DNA of 64,000 nt, taken from NCBI GenBank assembly GCA_903889565.1, contig CAISYC010000061.1:124001-188000 (forward strand). The letters are read 5' to 3'. This DNA comes from an uncultured beta proteobacterium. GTDB taxonomy: Bacteria > Pseudomonadota > Gammaproteobacteria > Burkholderiales > SG8-41. The position numbers and the translations under genes are program-made. Below the pieces are notes generated by a model, which was not told the DNA's origin, searched no databases, and worked only from the letters and a program-made list of their open reading frames with translations. Below, one piece after another: positions 51,106 through 63,932 of the stretch; the first letter of the stretch is position 1, and each line of letters opens with the position of its first letter.

Positions 51106-52533
51106 TCACGCTTTGCGATGCTCCCCGACCTTGACGATTTTCATGGTGTTGGTGCCGCCCGCCTTGCCGAACGGCTCGCCGATCGTCAGCACGATATAGT
51201 CGCCGCGCTGAACCGCGCCGCGTTTGAGCAGTTCGTCCTCGGCCATATGCAGGGCGCGTTCCGGATTGCGCGCGCCCTTGAAAGCGATCGGGTAAACGCC
51301 GCGGAACAACGTGACGCGACGCCGCGTTTCGATCACCGACGAGAGCGCGTAAATCGGCACCTTCGTGTTCATGCGCGACATCAACAACACCGTCTTGCCG
51401 CTTTGCGTGAGCGCGGCGACGGCCTTGATATTTAGACTGTTCGACGTGAACACGGTCGCCCGCGCGATCGCCTCCTCGACACTCTCGGGCGCATCGGTGC
51501 GGCGGCGCTCGATCGCGAAAGTGTCCTCCTTTTCCGCCTCGAGGCAGACGCGCGCCATCGCGGCAACGGTTTCAACCGGATAGTGACCGGCGGCGGTTTC
51601 CGCCGACAGCATGACCGCGTCGGTGCCGTCGAGCACCGCATTGGCGACATCCGAAACTTCGGCACGCGTTGGAATCGGATTGTTGATCATCGACTCCATC
51701 ATCTGCGTCGCTGTGATGACGATTTTGTTGCGTTCGCGCGCCATGCGGATCATGCGTTTCTGCAACGCCGGCACCACGGCGTCACCGACTTCAACTGCGA
51801 GGTCGCCGCGCGCCACCATGACGGCATCCGAGGCGTCGAGTATTTCGGCCAGCGCCGGGATCGCCTCGGCACGCTCAATCTTGGCGCAGATCAGGCTGCG
51901 CCCGCCAGCCTTGACCATCAGATCGCGCGCCCACTGGATATCGGCGCCGGACCGCGGAAACGACACGGCCAGATAATCGGCCTTCAACAGGGCGGCGGTC
52001 TTGATGTCCTGCATGTCCTTTTCGGTCAGCGCGGGCGCGGTGAGTCCGCCGCCTTTGCGATTGATGCCCTTGTTATTCGACAGCGGGCCGCCCTGCTCGA
52101 CCAGCGTATGAATGCGCGGGCCCTGCACCCTGGTCACGGCGAGCACGATGCGACCGTCGTCAAGCAGCAGGGTGTCACCGGGCACCACATCCTGCGGCAG
52201 ATTCTTGTAATCGAGACCGACGCCAGTCGCATCGCCGATCTTGCGCTCGGCATCGAGCACGAACTTGTCGCCGTTGACGAGCGTAATGCGATCGTTCTTG
52301 AAACGACCGATGCGGATTTTCGGCCCCTGCAGATCGACCAGCACGCCGACCGCGCGGCCGGCCTTGCGCGCCAGCGCGCGCACCAGTTCGACGCGCGCGC
52401 CGTGTTCCTTCGCCGTACCGTGCGAAAAATTCATGCGCACGACGTCGAGTCCGGCCTCGATCATGCGGGCGAGCGTCTTTTCATCGCTCGAAGCAGGCCC
52501 GAGTGTAGCGACGATTTTTGTGCGACGTGGCAT
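51106..52533 (-). CDS. pyk: Pyruvate kinase
   Basis: 475 residues from ATG 52533 ('MPRRTKIVATLGPASSDEK'). Family motifs: 'VVRMNFSHGTAKEHGARVE', 'VLVDLQGPKIRIG', 'ICAKIERAEAIPALAEILD' (catalytic Lys/Glu), 'VMVARGDLAVEVGDAVVPAL' and 'VVITATQMMESMINNPIPTRAEVSD' in part. It converts PEP and ADP to pyruvate and ATP. Fourth of the tkt-gap-pgk-pyk series, 120 bases after pgk. In many betaproteobacteria fba and pur genes come next; here tctBA regulatory DNA does. Confidence 0.95.
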   Translation of the reverse strand: MPRRTKIVATLGPASSDEKTLARMIEAGLDVVRMNFSHGTAKEHGARVELVRALARKAGRAVGVLVDLQGPKIRIGRFKNDRITLVNGDKFVLDAERKIGDATGVGLDYKNLPQDVVPGDTLLLDDGRIVLAVTRVQGPRIHTLVEQGGPLSNNKGINRKGGGLTAPALTEKDMQDIKTAALLKADYLAVSFPRSGADIQWARDLMVKAGGRSLICAKIERAEAIPALAEILDASDAVMVARGDLAVEVGDAVVPALQKRMIRMARERNKIVITATQMMESMINNPIPTRAEVSDVANAVLDGTDAVMLSAETAAGHYPVETVAAMARVCLEAEKEDTFAIERRRTDAPESVEEAIARATVFTSNSLNIKAVAALTQSGKTVLLMSRMNTKVPIYALSSVIETRRRVTLFRGVYPIAFKGARNPERALHMAEDELLKRGAVQRGDYIVLTIGEPFGKAGGTNTMKIVKVGEHRKA

Positions 52534-52653
52534 GAATGGGGACGTCAAGATTGTGCCGATCTTAATAGGGGGCGCGGAGCGCGATCCGAAACGACAGGGT
52601 AATGAGATTTCGCAAAATCCTCAATGCCGCATTGCGGAAACGACCGCGGTTCG

Positions 52654-53841
52654 TCACTCGCGCCTGGCGGCCCGCTGTTCCAGAATGTGCACCGCAGGCA
52701 GCGTTTTTCCTTCGAGGAATTCGAGAAACGCGCCGCCACCGGTGGAAATATACGAAATGCGGTCGGCAATGCCGTACTTGGTGATCGCCGCCAGCGTATC
52801 GCCGCCGCCGGCGATCGAAAATGCGTTCGAATCGGCGATGGCCTGCGCCACGACGCGGGTGCCGGCACCGAACTGATCGTACTCGAACACGCCGACCGGG
52901 CCGTTCCACACGATGGTGCCCGCTTTTGCGATCAAGGCCGCCAGCGTCGCCGCGCTCTGCGGCCCGATATCGAGAATCATGTCGTCGTCGCCGACCTGAT
53001 CGACGGCCGTCTGGTTGGCGCGCGCGCGCGCGGACACTTCGGCACCGACGACGACATCGACCGGCAACGGCACCTGCGCGCCGCGCGCCTTCATCATGTC
53101 GATAATCGCCTGCGCTTCAGCGACGAGACCCGGCTCGGCCAGCGACTTGCCGATACACCGACCGGCCGCCAGCAGAAAAGTGTTCGCGATGCCGCCACCG
53201 ACGATCAGTTGGTCGACTTTCTCGGCGAGCGATTTCAGAATCGTCAGCTTGGTCGAAACCTTGGAGCCGGCGACGATTGCCAGCAATGGCCGCGCCGGAT
53301 CGCGCAGCGCCTTGCCCAGGGCATCGAGTTCGGCCGCCATCAGCGGGCCCGCGCAGGCAAGCGGCGCGTAACGCGCAATGCCCTCGGTGGTCGCTTCGGC
53401 GCGGTGCGCGGTGCCGAAGGCATCGTTCACGTAGATGTCGCACAGCGCGGCCATTTTGCGCGCGAGCGCTTCGTCGTTTTTCTTTTCGCCCTTGTTGAAA
53501 CGACAGTTTTCGAGCATCACAACCTGCCCGGCCACGACCTCGACGCCGCCAAGCCAGTCGCGCTTGAGCGGCACCGCAACGCCGAGCAATTCTCCCATGC
53601 GGGCGGCGATCGGCGCGAGCGAATCGGCGGCGCTGAATTCGCCCTCGGTCGGACGCCCCAGATGCGACGTCACCATCACCGCCGCGCCGGCCTTCAACGC
53701 GAACCGGATCGCCGGCACCGACGCTCGGATACGCGTGTCGTCGGTGATGCTGCCGTTGTCGTCCTGCGGAACGTTGAGATCCGCGCGTATGAACACCCGC
53801 TTGCCGGCGAGGTCCACGTCCTGCATCTTGATCACGTTCAT
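52654..53841 (-). CDS. pgk: Phosphoglycerate kinase
   Basis: 395 residues starting '[20 protein letters not shown]'. Motifs: '[15 protein letters not shown]', '[15 protein letters not shown]', '[17 protein letters not shown]', '[16 protein letters not shown]' and '[17 protein letters not shown]' (nucleotide loop). The frame stays open for another 69 codons upstream, but these overlap gap, lack homology and are rejected. It makes ATP from 1,3-bisphosphoglycerate. It lies 19 bases after gap, clearly in one operon. Confidence 0.96.
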   Translation of the reverse strand: MNVIKMQDVDLAGKRVFIRADLNVPQDDNGSITDDTRIRASVPAIRFALKAGAAVMVTSHLGRPTEGEFSAADSLAPIAARMGELLGVAVPLKRDWLGGVEVVAGQVVMLENCRFNKGEKKNDEALARKMAALCDIYVNDAFGTAHRAEATTEGIARYAPLACAGPLMAAELDALGKALRDPARPLLAIVAGSKVSTKLTILKSLAEKVDQLIVGGGIANTFLLAAGRCIGKSLAEPGLVAEAQAIIDMMKARGAQVPLPVDVVVGAEVSARARANQTAVDQVGDDDMILDIGPQSAATLAALIAKAGTIVWNGPVGVFEYDQFGAGTRVVAQAIADSNAFSIAGGGDTLAAITKYGIADRISYISTGGGAFLEFLEGKTLPAVHILEQRAARRE

Positions 53842-53860
53842 GTGGTCGCCAGTACCGCAG

Positions 53861-56916
<3,056 letters not shown>

Positions 56917-56957
56917 GCGGTATTCCTTGCGGGATGGTGCGACGTGCGGGAAATATA

Positions 56958-56963
56958 ATTATC
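56958..56963 (-). promoter_or_regulatory. Candidate -10 of the tkt operon
   Basis: GATAAT on the minus strand (five of six) stands in a short AT-rich patch about 42 bases before the tkt ATG, in an otherwise GC-rich region. No clear -35 is visible. Confidence 0.35.
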
Positions 56964-57014
56964 TTCGAATCCGCCGATTTTGGCTATGCCGGGCGGGCGC
57001 AAGGAAAGAGTTCC

Positions 57015-58271
57015 TCACTCATCGGCGCGACGCGCGAGCTTGATGCCGAGCTGCTTGAGTTTGCGGTACAAATGGGTGCGTTCGAGCCCGACACTGTCGG
57101 CGACCCGGCTCATGTTGCCGCCTTCGCGCGTAATGTGGTGCTCGAAATAGATGCGCTCGAACGCGTCGCGCGCCTCGCGCAGCGGCACGTCGAGCTGAAA
57201 ACCGTGCGCCACCGACGGCTGACCGCCGAACTGGGCCAGCGCCTGATTGACGTCGCCGGCGCCGATCTCCTCGGCGGCGGCGGTGAGGGCGAGCGAACGC
57301 ACGGTGCTTTCCAGTTGAGCGAGATTGCCCGGCCAGTCGAAATTGCGCAGCGCGTTGAGCGCGGCGGTACTGAAATGCCGCGGCGCGACTTCCTTGGCTT
57401 CGATACAGCGCAGCAAAAACAGATTGGCGAGGTCGGGAATATCTTCACGGTGTTCGCGCAGATTGGGCACGTGCAGCGCCACCGTGGCGATTGCGCTGTA
57501 GAGCCGCGCGTCGAACGCGCCCTGCGCGACCTGCTCGGGCAGCGCCCTTGCGCTGGCGCAAATCAGGCGCACGTTGTACTTGTTGAGTTTGTCGAGCAGC
57601 AGCAGCAGACCCTTCTGCTCCATGCGATTGAGGTCGCCGACCTCATGCAGGAACAGGGTGCCCTCGCGCGCCTGCTCGAGCAGGCCGAGCGGCGCCTCGG
57701 CAAGCACCGACAGATGCTCGGGCGCCACCCAGGGCGCGGTCGGCGCGTGAACGAATTTTGCGCACAGTTCAACGCCGGTGCCCGGTTCGCCGGTCAGCAG
57801 CAACGGGCTCTTCAGGTTGGCGATTTTTTCGAGGCGTTGTTTGAGTTCGTTCACAATGGGCGCCCGGCCCAGGGTCGACAGCATCAGCGGCGGCTTGGCT
57901 TTTTGCTCGCCGCTGCGCAGCGCCTTGCCGACGGTGCCGAGGAGCTTCTGCAGCGTGATCGGCTTTTCGAGGAAATCGAAAGCGCCGATGCGGGTCGCCT
58001 CGACTGCCGTATCGATGGTGCCGTGCCCCGACATCATCACCACCGGCATGGTCAGCAAGCCGGCACTGGCCCACTCCTTGAGCAGCGTGATGCCGTCGGT
58101 GTCAGGCATCCAGATGTCGAGCAGCACCAGATCCGGCCGTGCCTGCAGCCGCTGCGCGCGCGCCTGGGTTGCATTTTCGGCCAACCGGATCTGATAGCCT
58201 TCGTCGCGCAGAATTTCGGAGAGCAGTTCGCGAATGCCGATCTCGTCGTCTACCACCAGAATTTGCTGCAT
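57015..58271 (-). CDS. ntrX: NtrX-type response regulator with a degenerate AAA+ domain
   Basis: 418 residues. Receiver domain 1-120 has phospho-acceptor Asp 52 ('LVLLDIWMPD'), Asp 8/9 and Lys 103. The central AAA+ domain is damaged: Walker A 'GEPGTGVE' (161-168) has Val 167 in place of Lys, the GAFTGA loop needed to engage sigma54 is absent, and Walker B 'TLFLHEV' has His 209 for Asp. The C-terminal Fis-type helix-turn-helix is intact ('GNMSRVADSVGLERTHLYRK'). It probably binds DNA under control of NtrY phosphorylation but cannot remodel sigma54 polymerase. It follows ntrY by 21 bases. Confidence 0.88.
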   Translation of the reverse strand: MQQILVVDDEIGIRELLSEILRDEGYQIRLAENATQARAQRLQARPDLVLLDIWMPDTDGITLLKEWASAGLLTMPVVMMSGHGTIDTAVEATRIGAFDFLEKPITLQKLLGTVGKALRSGEQKAKPPLMLSTLGRAPIVNELKQRLEKIANLKSPLLLTGEPGTGVELCAKFVHAPTAPWVAPEHLSVLAEAPLGLLEQAREGTLFLHEVGDLNRMEQKGLLLLLDKLNKYNVRLICASARALPEQVAQGAFDARLYSAIATVALHVPNLREHREDIPDLANLFLLRCIEAKEVAPRHFSTAALNALRNFDWPGNLAQLESTVRSLALTAAAEEIGAGDVNQALAQFGGQPSVAHGFQLDVPLREARDAFERIYFEHHITREGGNMSRVADSVGLERTHLYRKLKQLGIKLARRADE

Positions 58272-58292
58272 GGTTGTCTTGTCCGGTTCGGT

Positions 58293-60491
58293 TCAGGCGC
58301 TGGCGGCCGCGCGACCGGCGGTCTGCTGCACCATTTGTTTCGGAAAATTCAGCGTCACCCGCGCGCCGTGCGGAGCCACGTTCGAAATCGACACCGTGCC
58401 GCCGTGCTCCTCGACGATTTTCTTGACGATGACGAGACCGAGACCGGTGCCCTTGGGCTTGGTCGTCACATAAGGTTCGAAGGCGCGCTTCATCAGCGTT
58501 TCGGGGAAACCCGCGCCGTTGTCGGTGATGGTCACGCGCACACCGCCATCGATGCGCTCCGAGCGCAACTCGATATGCGGCGACTCGACTTCGGCCAGCG
58601 AATCCTGCGCATTTTGCAGCAGGTTGTGCATGACCTGCCGCAACTGCGCAGGGTCGCCGACAAAAAACGGCAGATCCGCCGCGAGTTCGATTTTGAACCA
58701 GTCGGCATGCGATTCGTAGAGGGCCAGCACCTCGCGCATTAACGCATTCAGGTCGATCGACTGCGCGGTCGGCTCCGGCATGCGCGCGTACTGGCGGAAG
58801 GCATCAACCATGTTTTTCAGCGCCGCCACCTGGTTGACAATGGTCTGGGTCGAACGCGCCAGCATGTCGGCTTCGGGGCCGGCGAGTTTGCCGGCGAGTT
58901 TCATCTGCAAGCGCTCGGCCGACAACTGGATCGGCGTCAGCGGATTCTTGATTTCATGCGCGAGCCGGCGCGCCACCTCGGTCCACGCGGCGTCGCGCTG
59001 CGATTGGAGCACGTGAGTGATGTCGTCGAACACGACGACATAGCCGGTCGCGCTGCCCGCGGGCAGGCGGGTGCCGCGCAGCAGCAGCATCTGTTCGCCT
59101 TTGCGACCCGCATACTCGATCTGCTTTTCCCATTCGCTGCGATCGTCGTGACGGAAAGCCTCGGCGATTTCGGCGCCGAGTTGCGCGAGTCCCGGCGAAC
59201 GCCCGCGCCAGTCATCCGGCGCGCTGCCGGCGACGCGGTCGACTGCGGTGTCGAGAATTGCCGCCGCGCTGTTGTTGAACGAGCGCAGGCGCATCGATTC
59301 GTCAAACGCCAGCACCCCCGCCGACAGATTGTCGAGTATGCCCTGCACGTAGGCGTGCGCATCGGCGAGTTGCGCCTGATTGCGCTCGACCACCGCGCGC
59401 GCCTCGGCGAGCTGCTGGCGCATGGTGTTGAACGACTGCGTCAGCACGCCGAGTTCGTCGCGGCTTGCCACTGTTTCGCGCTGGCTGAAGTCGCCCTGCG
59501 CCACCGCGCGTGTGCCTTCGGCCAGAAAGCTCAACGGCGCCGACAGGCGTTCGCTCAATACAAACGCCAGTGACAACGCGGTCAGCAACGCGAGCAGCAG
59601 GGTCAAAGTCAAGGTCAAGCCGTAGAGATTGCGCAGCCCCTGGCGCGACAACAGCAATTCCTGGTATTCACGCTGGCCGGTCTGCACCACCTCGGCATCG
59701 AGCGCGAGCTGGGGCGGCACCGGTTGCAGCACCTGAAGTATGCGCGATTCTTCCTGCAGGCTGATGACGTTGACCGGGATCAGCACGCGCAGCACCAGAC
59801 CCTTTTCCGGAAGCGACTCGACTGCGCTGTAGCTTTGCTGCTGGCGCAGTTTGCGCAGGACCACCGCGCCGGGCAGTTCGGGCATCAATGCCGCGCGCTC
59901 GACGCCGGCATGGGCGACGATCTTGCCGCGCGCAGTAAACAGCGTGACCTCGTAGACGCCGGTCTGCTCGCGCAATGTATTGAGCGCCGTGATTTGTTCG
60001 CTGGTCGGCCGCACCGATAGCGAACCCGCCATCGCGTCGGCTTTCTTGGTCAAATCCTTGAGCAGGTTTTCGAGCGTGGAGCGGCCAAGATTGAGGCCGC
60101 CCTCGAGCGCTTTTTCGACCCGCACGTCAAACCACGATTCGATACTTTTGGCGACGAACTGGACCGATACCCCATAAACCAAAGCGCCGGGCAATACCGC
60201 GACCAGCGCAAACAGGATGACCAGCCGCAACGTCAATTTGGCGCCGAAGACGCCGGCCTTGAGTTTCTGCCGCAGCGTATATAACTGGTATCCAAGCAGC
60301 GCAGCGAGGCACGCCGCAAGCCCGCCGTTGAGCGCCAGCAGCAGGGGATATTGTTGCGCGAACAACGCCGTGTTGGCGGCCGCGGTCGCCAGCAGATAGA
60401 GGGTCACCGCGCCGACTACCACGCAGACGACGAGCAGATAAGTTACCGCGCCGCTTTTCAGCGCAGGGCGCAGATTGGCGATCTGCAGCAT
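58293..60491 (-). CDS. ntrY: NtrY-type sensor histidine kinase
   Basis: 732 residues. Helices near the N-terminus ('YLLVVCVVVGAVTLYLLAT', 'LLLALNGGLAACLAALLGY', 'LRLVILFALVAVLPGALV') and a later one ('LYGLTLTLTLLLALLTALSL') flank a periplasmic sensor region of about 190 residues. HAMP, PAS ('ILDNLSAGVLAFDESMRLR'), H-box 'ARRLAHEIKNPLTPIQL', N-box 'VMHNLLQNAQDSL' and G-boxes 'ITDNGAGFPE' and 'GTGLGLVIVKKI' follow. It phosphorylates NtrX. Its ATG overlaps the stop of the DUF4390 gene (TGATG). Confidence 0.93.
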   Translation of the reverse strand: MLQIANLRPALKSGAVTYLLVVCVVVGAVTLYLLATAAANTALFAQQYPLLLALNGGLAACLAALLGYQLYTLRQKLKAGVFGAKLTLRLVILFALVAVLPGALVYGVSVQFVAKSIESWFDVRVEKALEGGLNLGRSTLENLLKDLTKKADAMAGSLSVRPTSEQITALNTLREQTGVYEVTLFTARGKIVAHAGVERAALMPELPGAVVLRKLRQQQSYSAVESLPEKGLVLRVLIPVNVISLQEESRILQVLQPVPPQLALDAEVVQTGQREYQELLLSRQGLRNLYGLTLTLTLLLALLTALSLAFVLSERLSAPLSFLAEGTRAVAQGDFSQRETVASRDELGVLTQSFNTMRQQLAEARAVVERNQAQLADAHAYVQGILDNLSAGVLAFDESMRLRSFNNSAAAILDTAVDRVAGSAPDDWRGRSPGLAQLGAEIAEAFRHDDRSEWEKQIEYAGRKGEQMLLLRGTRLPAGSATGYVVVFDDITHVLQSQRDAAWTEVARRLAHEIKNPLTPIQLSAERLQMKLAGKLAGPEADMLARSTQTIVNQVAALKNMVDAFRQYARMPEPTAQSIDLNALMREVLALYESHADWFKIELAADLPFFVGDPAQLRQVMHNLLQNAQDSLAEVESPHIELRSERIDGGVRVTITDNGAGFPETLMKRAFEPYVTTKPKGTGLGLVIVKKIVEEHGGTVSISNVAPHGARVTLNFPKQMVQQTAGRAAASA

Positions 60492-61069
60492 CACGGCTTG
60501 ACCGTCCAGCGATGCCAATCCGAACTGAGATTCCAGTCGCGCGAAGCCAGTGCATTGAGCTGGAACGGTTTGGGCAGTTGCGAAACGTCGAGCCGCATGC
60601 GCACCGCGGCCGCATACACGCTGCCGCGACTGAGCGTGCCGATCTCAAGGATCTGGCGCCGCCTCACCTTGCTCAGAAAACTCAGCGCTTCGTTGAGGTC
60701 GCTGAAATTCTGGAAAAACGCGCCGATGCCAAGACGATACTGGCGCGTCAACGCGTTATAGGCGAGGCGGTACTGCTGCTGGGTATTGACAACCTTGTCA
60801 TCAAGCCAGTACCAACGCGGACGGATGATTTCAAACTCGAGCAGAAAATACAGCGGCACGCCTTTGTTCAGCGCGTCTTCAAGCGTCGCGTTGAGCGTGA
60901 CGTCGAAATCCGCTTCCAGATAATAGCCTTCGTCGGCCGCGACCAGTGCGGCGTCACGCACGAGTATGCCCTCGGCGCGCGCCGGCAGCGCCAGCAGCAG
61001 GCAGGCCAGCGCGCCCAGCAACAACAGCAGGCTAGATTTTCTGAAGGAGCGCGTAAAAGAAACCGTCAT
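60491..61069 (-). CDS. DUF4390 exported protein
   Basis: 192 residues; signal peptide 'MTVSFTRSFRKSSLLLLLGA' to 'ALPARAEG'. The mature part ('DEGYYLEADFDVTLNATLED', 'PLYFLLEFEIIRPRWYWLD', 'QYRLAYNALTRQYRLGIG') is the DUF4390 domain, a predicted beta-rich periplasmic protein conserved beside rsmB and ntrYX in betaproteobacteria. The gene overlaps the end of rsmB and the start of ntrY, so all are translated together. It may take part in NtrY signal input, judged only from conserved neighbourhood. Confidence 0.87.
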   Translation of the reverse strand: MTVSFTRSFRKSSLLLLLGALACLLLALPARAEGILVRDAALVAADEGYYLEADFDVTLNATLEDALNKGVPLYFLLEFEIIRPRWYWLDDKVVNTQQQYRLAYNALTRQYRLGIGAFFQNFSDLNEALSFLSKVRRRQILEIGTLSRGSVYAAAVRMRLDVSQLPKPFQLNALASRDWNLSSDWHRWTVKP

Positions 61070-62336
61070 GCTCGTTGTCCGGCACCAACTGGCCATCCGG
61101 TATCCCGTCCGTGGAAATCGTCTCGCTTAACTGCAGGCGCCGCGCATCCGCATGGCGCGACAGAAAATCTTCGATCTGCCGCGAGTTTTCTTCGTTGAAT
61201 ATCGAACAGGTTGCGTACAGCAATTTACCACCACTGGCCAGCACCTGCCACAAGGTGTCGAGCAACGCTCGCTGTTGCGCGGCAAAGCGCTCGATGTCGG
61301 CGGCGCGGCGCAGCCATTTAATGTCGGGGTGGCGCCGCACCACGCCGGAAGCGGTACAGGGAACATCGGCCAGCACGCGCGCGAACGGCACGCCGTCCCA
61401 CCAGCTGTCCAGTGCGCCGGCGTCGGCGGTGACCAAACGGGCATTCAGTTGCAGCCGGTCGAGATTCTGCCGCACGCGTGCAAGCCGCGACGCATCGCTA
61501 TCGACGGCGGTGAGATCGAGTTCGGCCGCTTCCAGCAGATGAGTGGTCTTGCCGCCGGGCGCAGCACAGGCATCGAGTACCCGCATGCCGGGTTGGACAT
61601 CAAGCAAGCTTGCGGCAAGCTGGGCCGCCGCATCCTGCACTGAAACCAGTCCTTCGGCGAATCCCGGCAGGCGATCGACCGGCAGCGGATTTTCGATGCG
61701 AATGGCGACGGGGCCGATGCGGGTCGCCGCGATATCCGCTGCGGCCAGCCGCGCCAGATATTCGTCCACCGTGGCGCGCCGGCAATTGACTCGCAACGTC
61801 AATGGCGGATGCGTGTTACAGGCGTCCAGCATAGCAGTGTAGTGGCGCGGGTATTGCGCCTTTACGCGGTTTATCCACCACGGTGGAAACGCGTAACGTC
61901 CGGTTTCCGACTGCATGGCCGTGGCAATCAAAGCGGGTCGTTTACGCTGGAAATTCCGCAGCACTGCATTGACGAGGCCGCCGGCGCGGGCCTGGCCGAT
62001 CGCTGCCGCGCAACGCACCGCATGATCAACGATTGCGTATGGTGCGGCGCGGGTGTATTCGAGTTGATAAAGCGCAACCAGCAACAGCCAGTGCAGTTGC
62101 GTATCCTCCAGCGGCTTGTTCAGCAACTGGCGCAGAACGATGTCGAGCCGGTAACCGAAGCGCAAGGTGCCATAGCTGAGGTCACTGATGGCACCGCGCT
62201 GCTGCGCGGTCAGTTGTGTATGGCGCGCCCATTGCTGGGCCAGAACCAGATTGAGATTGCGTCCAACGCCGACCGCTGCGACTGTTGCGCAGGCAATTTG
62301 CTGGATTTCAAGCACGAGGGGTCTGCAATCGTTCAA
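61032..62336 (-). CDS. rsmB: 16S rRNA m5C967 methyltransferase
   Basis: 434 residues. An N-terminal NusB-like domain (1-140, 'LTAQQRGAISDLSYGTLRFG', 'AIVDHAVRCAAAIGQARAG') is joined to the SAM domain: 'VLDACAAPGGKTTHLLEAA' (SAM binding), 'LADVPCTASGVVRRHPDIK' and 'LLYATCSIFNEENSRQIEDF' with the two catalytic Cys. It methylates C967 of 16S rRNA. Its ATG overlaps the fmt stop (ATGA). Confidence 0.95.
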   Translation of the reverse strand: MNDCRPLVLEIQQIACATVAAVGVGRNLNLVLAQQWARHTQLTAQQRGAISDLSYGTLRFGYRLDIVLRQLLNKPLEDTQLHWLLLVALYQLEYTRAAPYAIVDHAVRCAAAIGQARAGGLVNAVLRNFQRKRPALIATAMQSETGRYAFPPWWINRVKAQYPRHYTAMLDACNTHPPLTLRVNCRRATVDEYLARLAAADIAATRIGPVAIRIENPLPVDRLPGFAEGLVSVQDAAAQLAASLLDVQPGMRVLDACAAPGGKTTHLLEAAELDLTAVDSDASRLARVRQNLDRLQLNARLVTADAGALDSWWDGVPFARVLADVPCTASGVVRRHPDIKWLRRAADIERFAAQQRALLDTLWQVLASGGKLLYATCSIFNEENSRQIEDFLSRHADARRLQLSETISTDGIPDGQLVPDNEHDGFFYALLQKI

Positions 62337-63250
62337 GTCCCGAGTCTGGTGCCGGCAGGCAGTTGCATGCCGGATAAAAACGCCGCCACCGGCAGGCGTT
62401 TGCCGCCGGCTTTCTGCAATTCAAGTATGCGCACCGCCCCTTTGCCGGCGCCGACCACGATGCCATCCGCCGCAGCGCTCAAAACCTCGCCCGGCGTTGT
62501 CTGCGCACATGCAAGCGGCGAAGCGAGCCACACTTTCAGCGTCGCGCCATCAAGCGTCGTAAACGCTCCGGGGGCCGGATTATAGGCGCGCACGGCCCGG
62601 CAGATGTCGTCGGCGTTCAGCGTCCAGCGAATTTCCGCCTCCGCCTTGGTGATTTTTTGCGCATAGCTGGCCTGTGTGTTGTCCTGCGCAACCGGCAACA
62701 GTTGCTCCGTGAGCGCGCGCACGATGCAATGCCCGCCCATTTCCGCCAATCGGTCGTGCAGCGTTTGCGCCGTATCGTCCGCCGCGATCGGTGTCGATTC
62801 CTGTAACAGCATGGCACCGGTGTCGAGACCGTCATCCATTTGCATGATCGTAATCCCCGTTACGCTGTCGCCGGCGAGCATGGCGCGCTGAATCGGCGCG
62901 GCACCGCGCCAGCGCGGCAGCAACGAAGCATGAATGTTCAGGCAGCCGCGCGCCGGTATTTCCAGAATCGCGGACGGCAGAATCAGGCCGTAGGCCGCGA
63001 CGATCATCGCATCCGGATTGATCTCGCGCAGCGTTGTCTGAATATCCGCCGACTTGAGGCTGGTCGGCTGCGCGACCGGCAGACCGTGCCGCATCGCCAC
63101 GACTTTGACCTGACTTTCGCGCGCGTGCATGCCGCGTCCAGCCGGCCGGTCCGGTTGCGTCAGGACAAGATGGATGATGTGGCCGGCCTCAATCAGCGCT
63201 TCCAGCGCAACAGCGGCAAACTGCGGGGTGCCGGCAAAAATCAGATTCAT
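62333..63250 (-). CDS. fmt: Methionyl-tRNA formyltransferase
   Basis: 305 residues from 'MNLIFAGTPQFAAVALEALI'. Catalytic features: 'GLILPSAILEIPARGCLNIH' (Asn/His), 'SLLPRWRGAAPIQRAMLAGD' and 'GITIMQMDDGLDTGAMLL' (Asp). A C-terminal OB-like domain begins near 'AVRAYNPAPGAFTTLDG'. It formylates initiator Met-tRNA. It lies 70 bases after def and overlaps rsmB. Confidence 0.96.
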   Translation of the reverse strand: MNLIFAGTPQFAAVALEALIEAGHIIHLVLTQPDRPAGRGMHARESQVKVVAMRHGLPVAQPTSLKSADIQTTLREINPDAMIVAAYGLILPSAILEIPARGCLNIHASLLPRWRGAAPIQRAMLAGDSVTGITIMQMDDGLDTGAMLLQESTPIAADDTAQTLHDRLAEMGGHCIVRALTEQLLPVAQDNTQASYAQKITKAEAEIRWTLNADDICRAVRAYNPAPGAFTTLDGATLKVWLASPLACAQTTPGEVLSAAADGIVVGAGKGAVRILELQKAGGKRLPVAAFLSGMQLPAGTRLGT

Positions 63251-63320
63251 GATCGACCGCCCGACGCGCCGGGCGAAGCTGGCCGCGTGCGGCGCTGGCT
63301 GGAATGAGCGATGCTCGCGC

Positions 63321-63824
63321 TCACATCGTCCGCCGCCGCTGCTTCCGGAGCTTTTCTGCAATGCGTTGCTGCTTCAATCTAGACAGGTAATCGACAAAAA
63401 CCTTGCCGTCGAGATGATCCATTTCGTGCTGGATGCAGACGGCAAGCAAACCATCGGCGTCGAGGTCGAAAGATTGGCCCCCGGCATCCAGCGCCCGCAC
63501 GGTAATTCGTTCCGCGCGCGGCACTTTTTCGTAAATGCCCGGAACCGACAGGCAGCCTTCTTCAAAATCCGAAACGCCGCTGCGTTTGATGATTTCCGGA
63601 TTGATAAAAGTCATCAGTTGATCGTGACCCGGCGAACTATCCACGATAATGACCCGCAGCAACACATCGACCTGGGTGGCCGCCAACCCGATTCCTGGCG
63701 CTGCGTACATTGTTTCGGCCATATCCTTGATTAATTGACGCAACTCGTCATCGACCGCAGTGACCGGCCGGGCCACCCGATGTAAACGCTCATCAGGGTA
63801 TTGGAGAATAGGGAGCAGGGCCAT
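63321..63824 (-). CDS. def: Peptide deformylase
   Basis: 167 residues with the three deformylase motifs: '[13 protein letters not shown]', '[13 protein letters not shown]' (metal Cys) and '[19 protein letters not shown]' (two metal His and catalytic Glu). It removes the formyl group from new proteins. First gene of the def-fmt-rsmB-DUF4390-ntrY-ntrX series, divergent from an exported-protein gene. The ATG is preceded by a weak ribosome site. Confidence 0.96.
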   Translation of the reverse strand: MALLPILQYPDERLHRVARPVTAVDDELRQLIKDMAETMYAAPGIGLAATQVDVLLRVIIVDSSPGHDQLMTFINPEIIKRSGVSDFEEGCLSVPGIYEKVPRAERITVRALDAGGQSFDLDADGLLAVCIQHEMDHLDGKVFVDYLSRLKQQRIAEKLRKQRRRTM

Positions 63825-63829
63825 AAATC

Positions 63830-63858
63830 TTGCAAATTTAATTGATTAGGCGCAGAAT
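63830..63858 (+). promoter_or_regulatory. Candidate promoter for the partial exported-protein gene
   Basis: TTGCAA (63830-63835) and CAGAAT (63853-63858), four of six each, are 17 bases apart in the AT-rich def divergent region. The leader would be about 68 bases. Confidence 0.35.
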
Positions 63859-63932
63859 TTAAACCAGAATGTGATCTGCGGGCTCGGTCTGCGCGTGGCG
63901 CAGAACCCGGGAATCGCTGCGATGGAGGCGCG

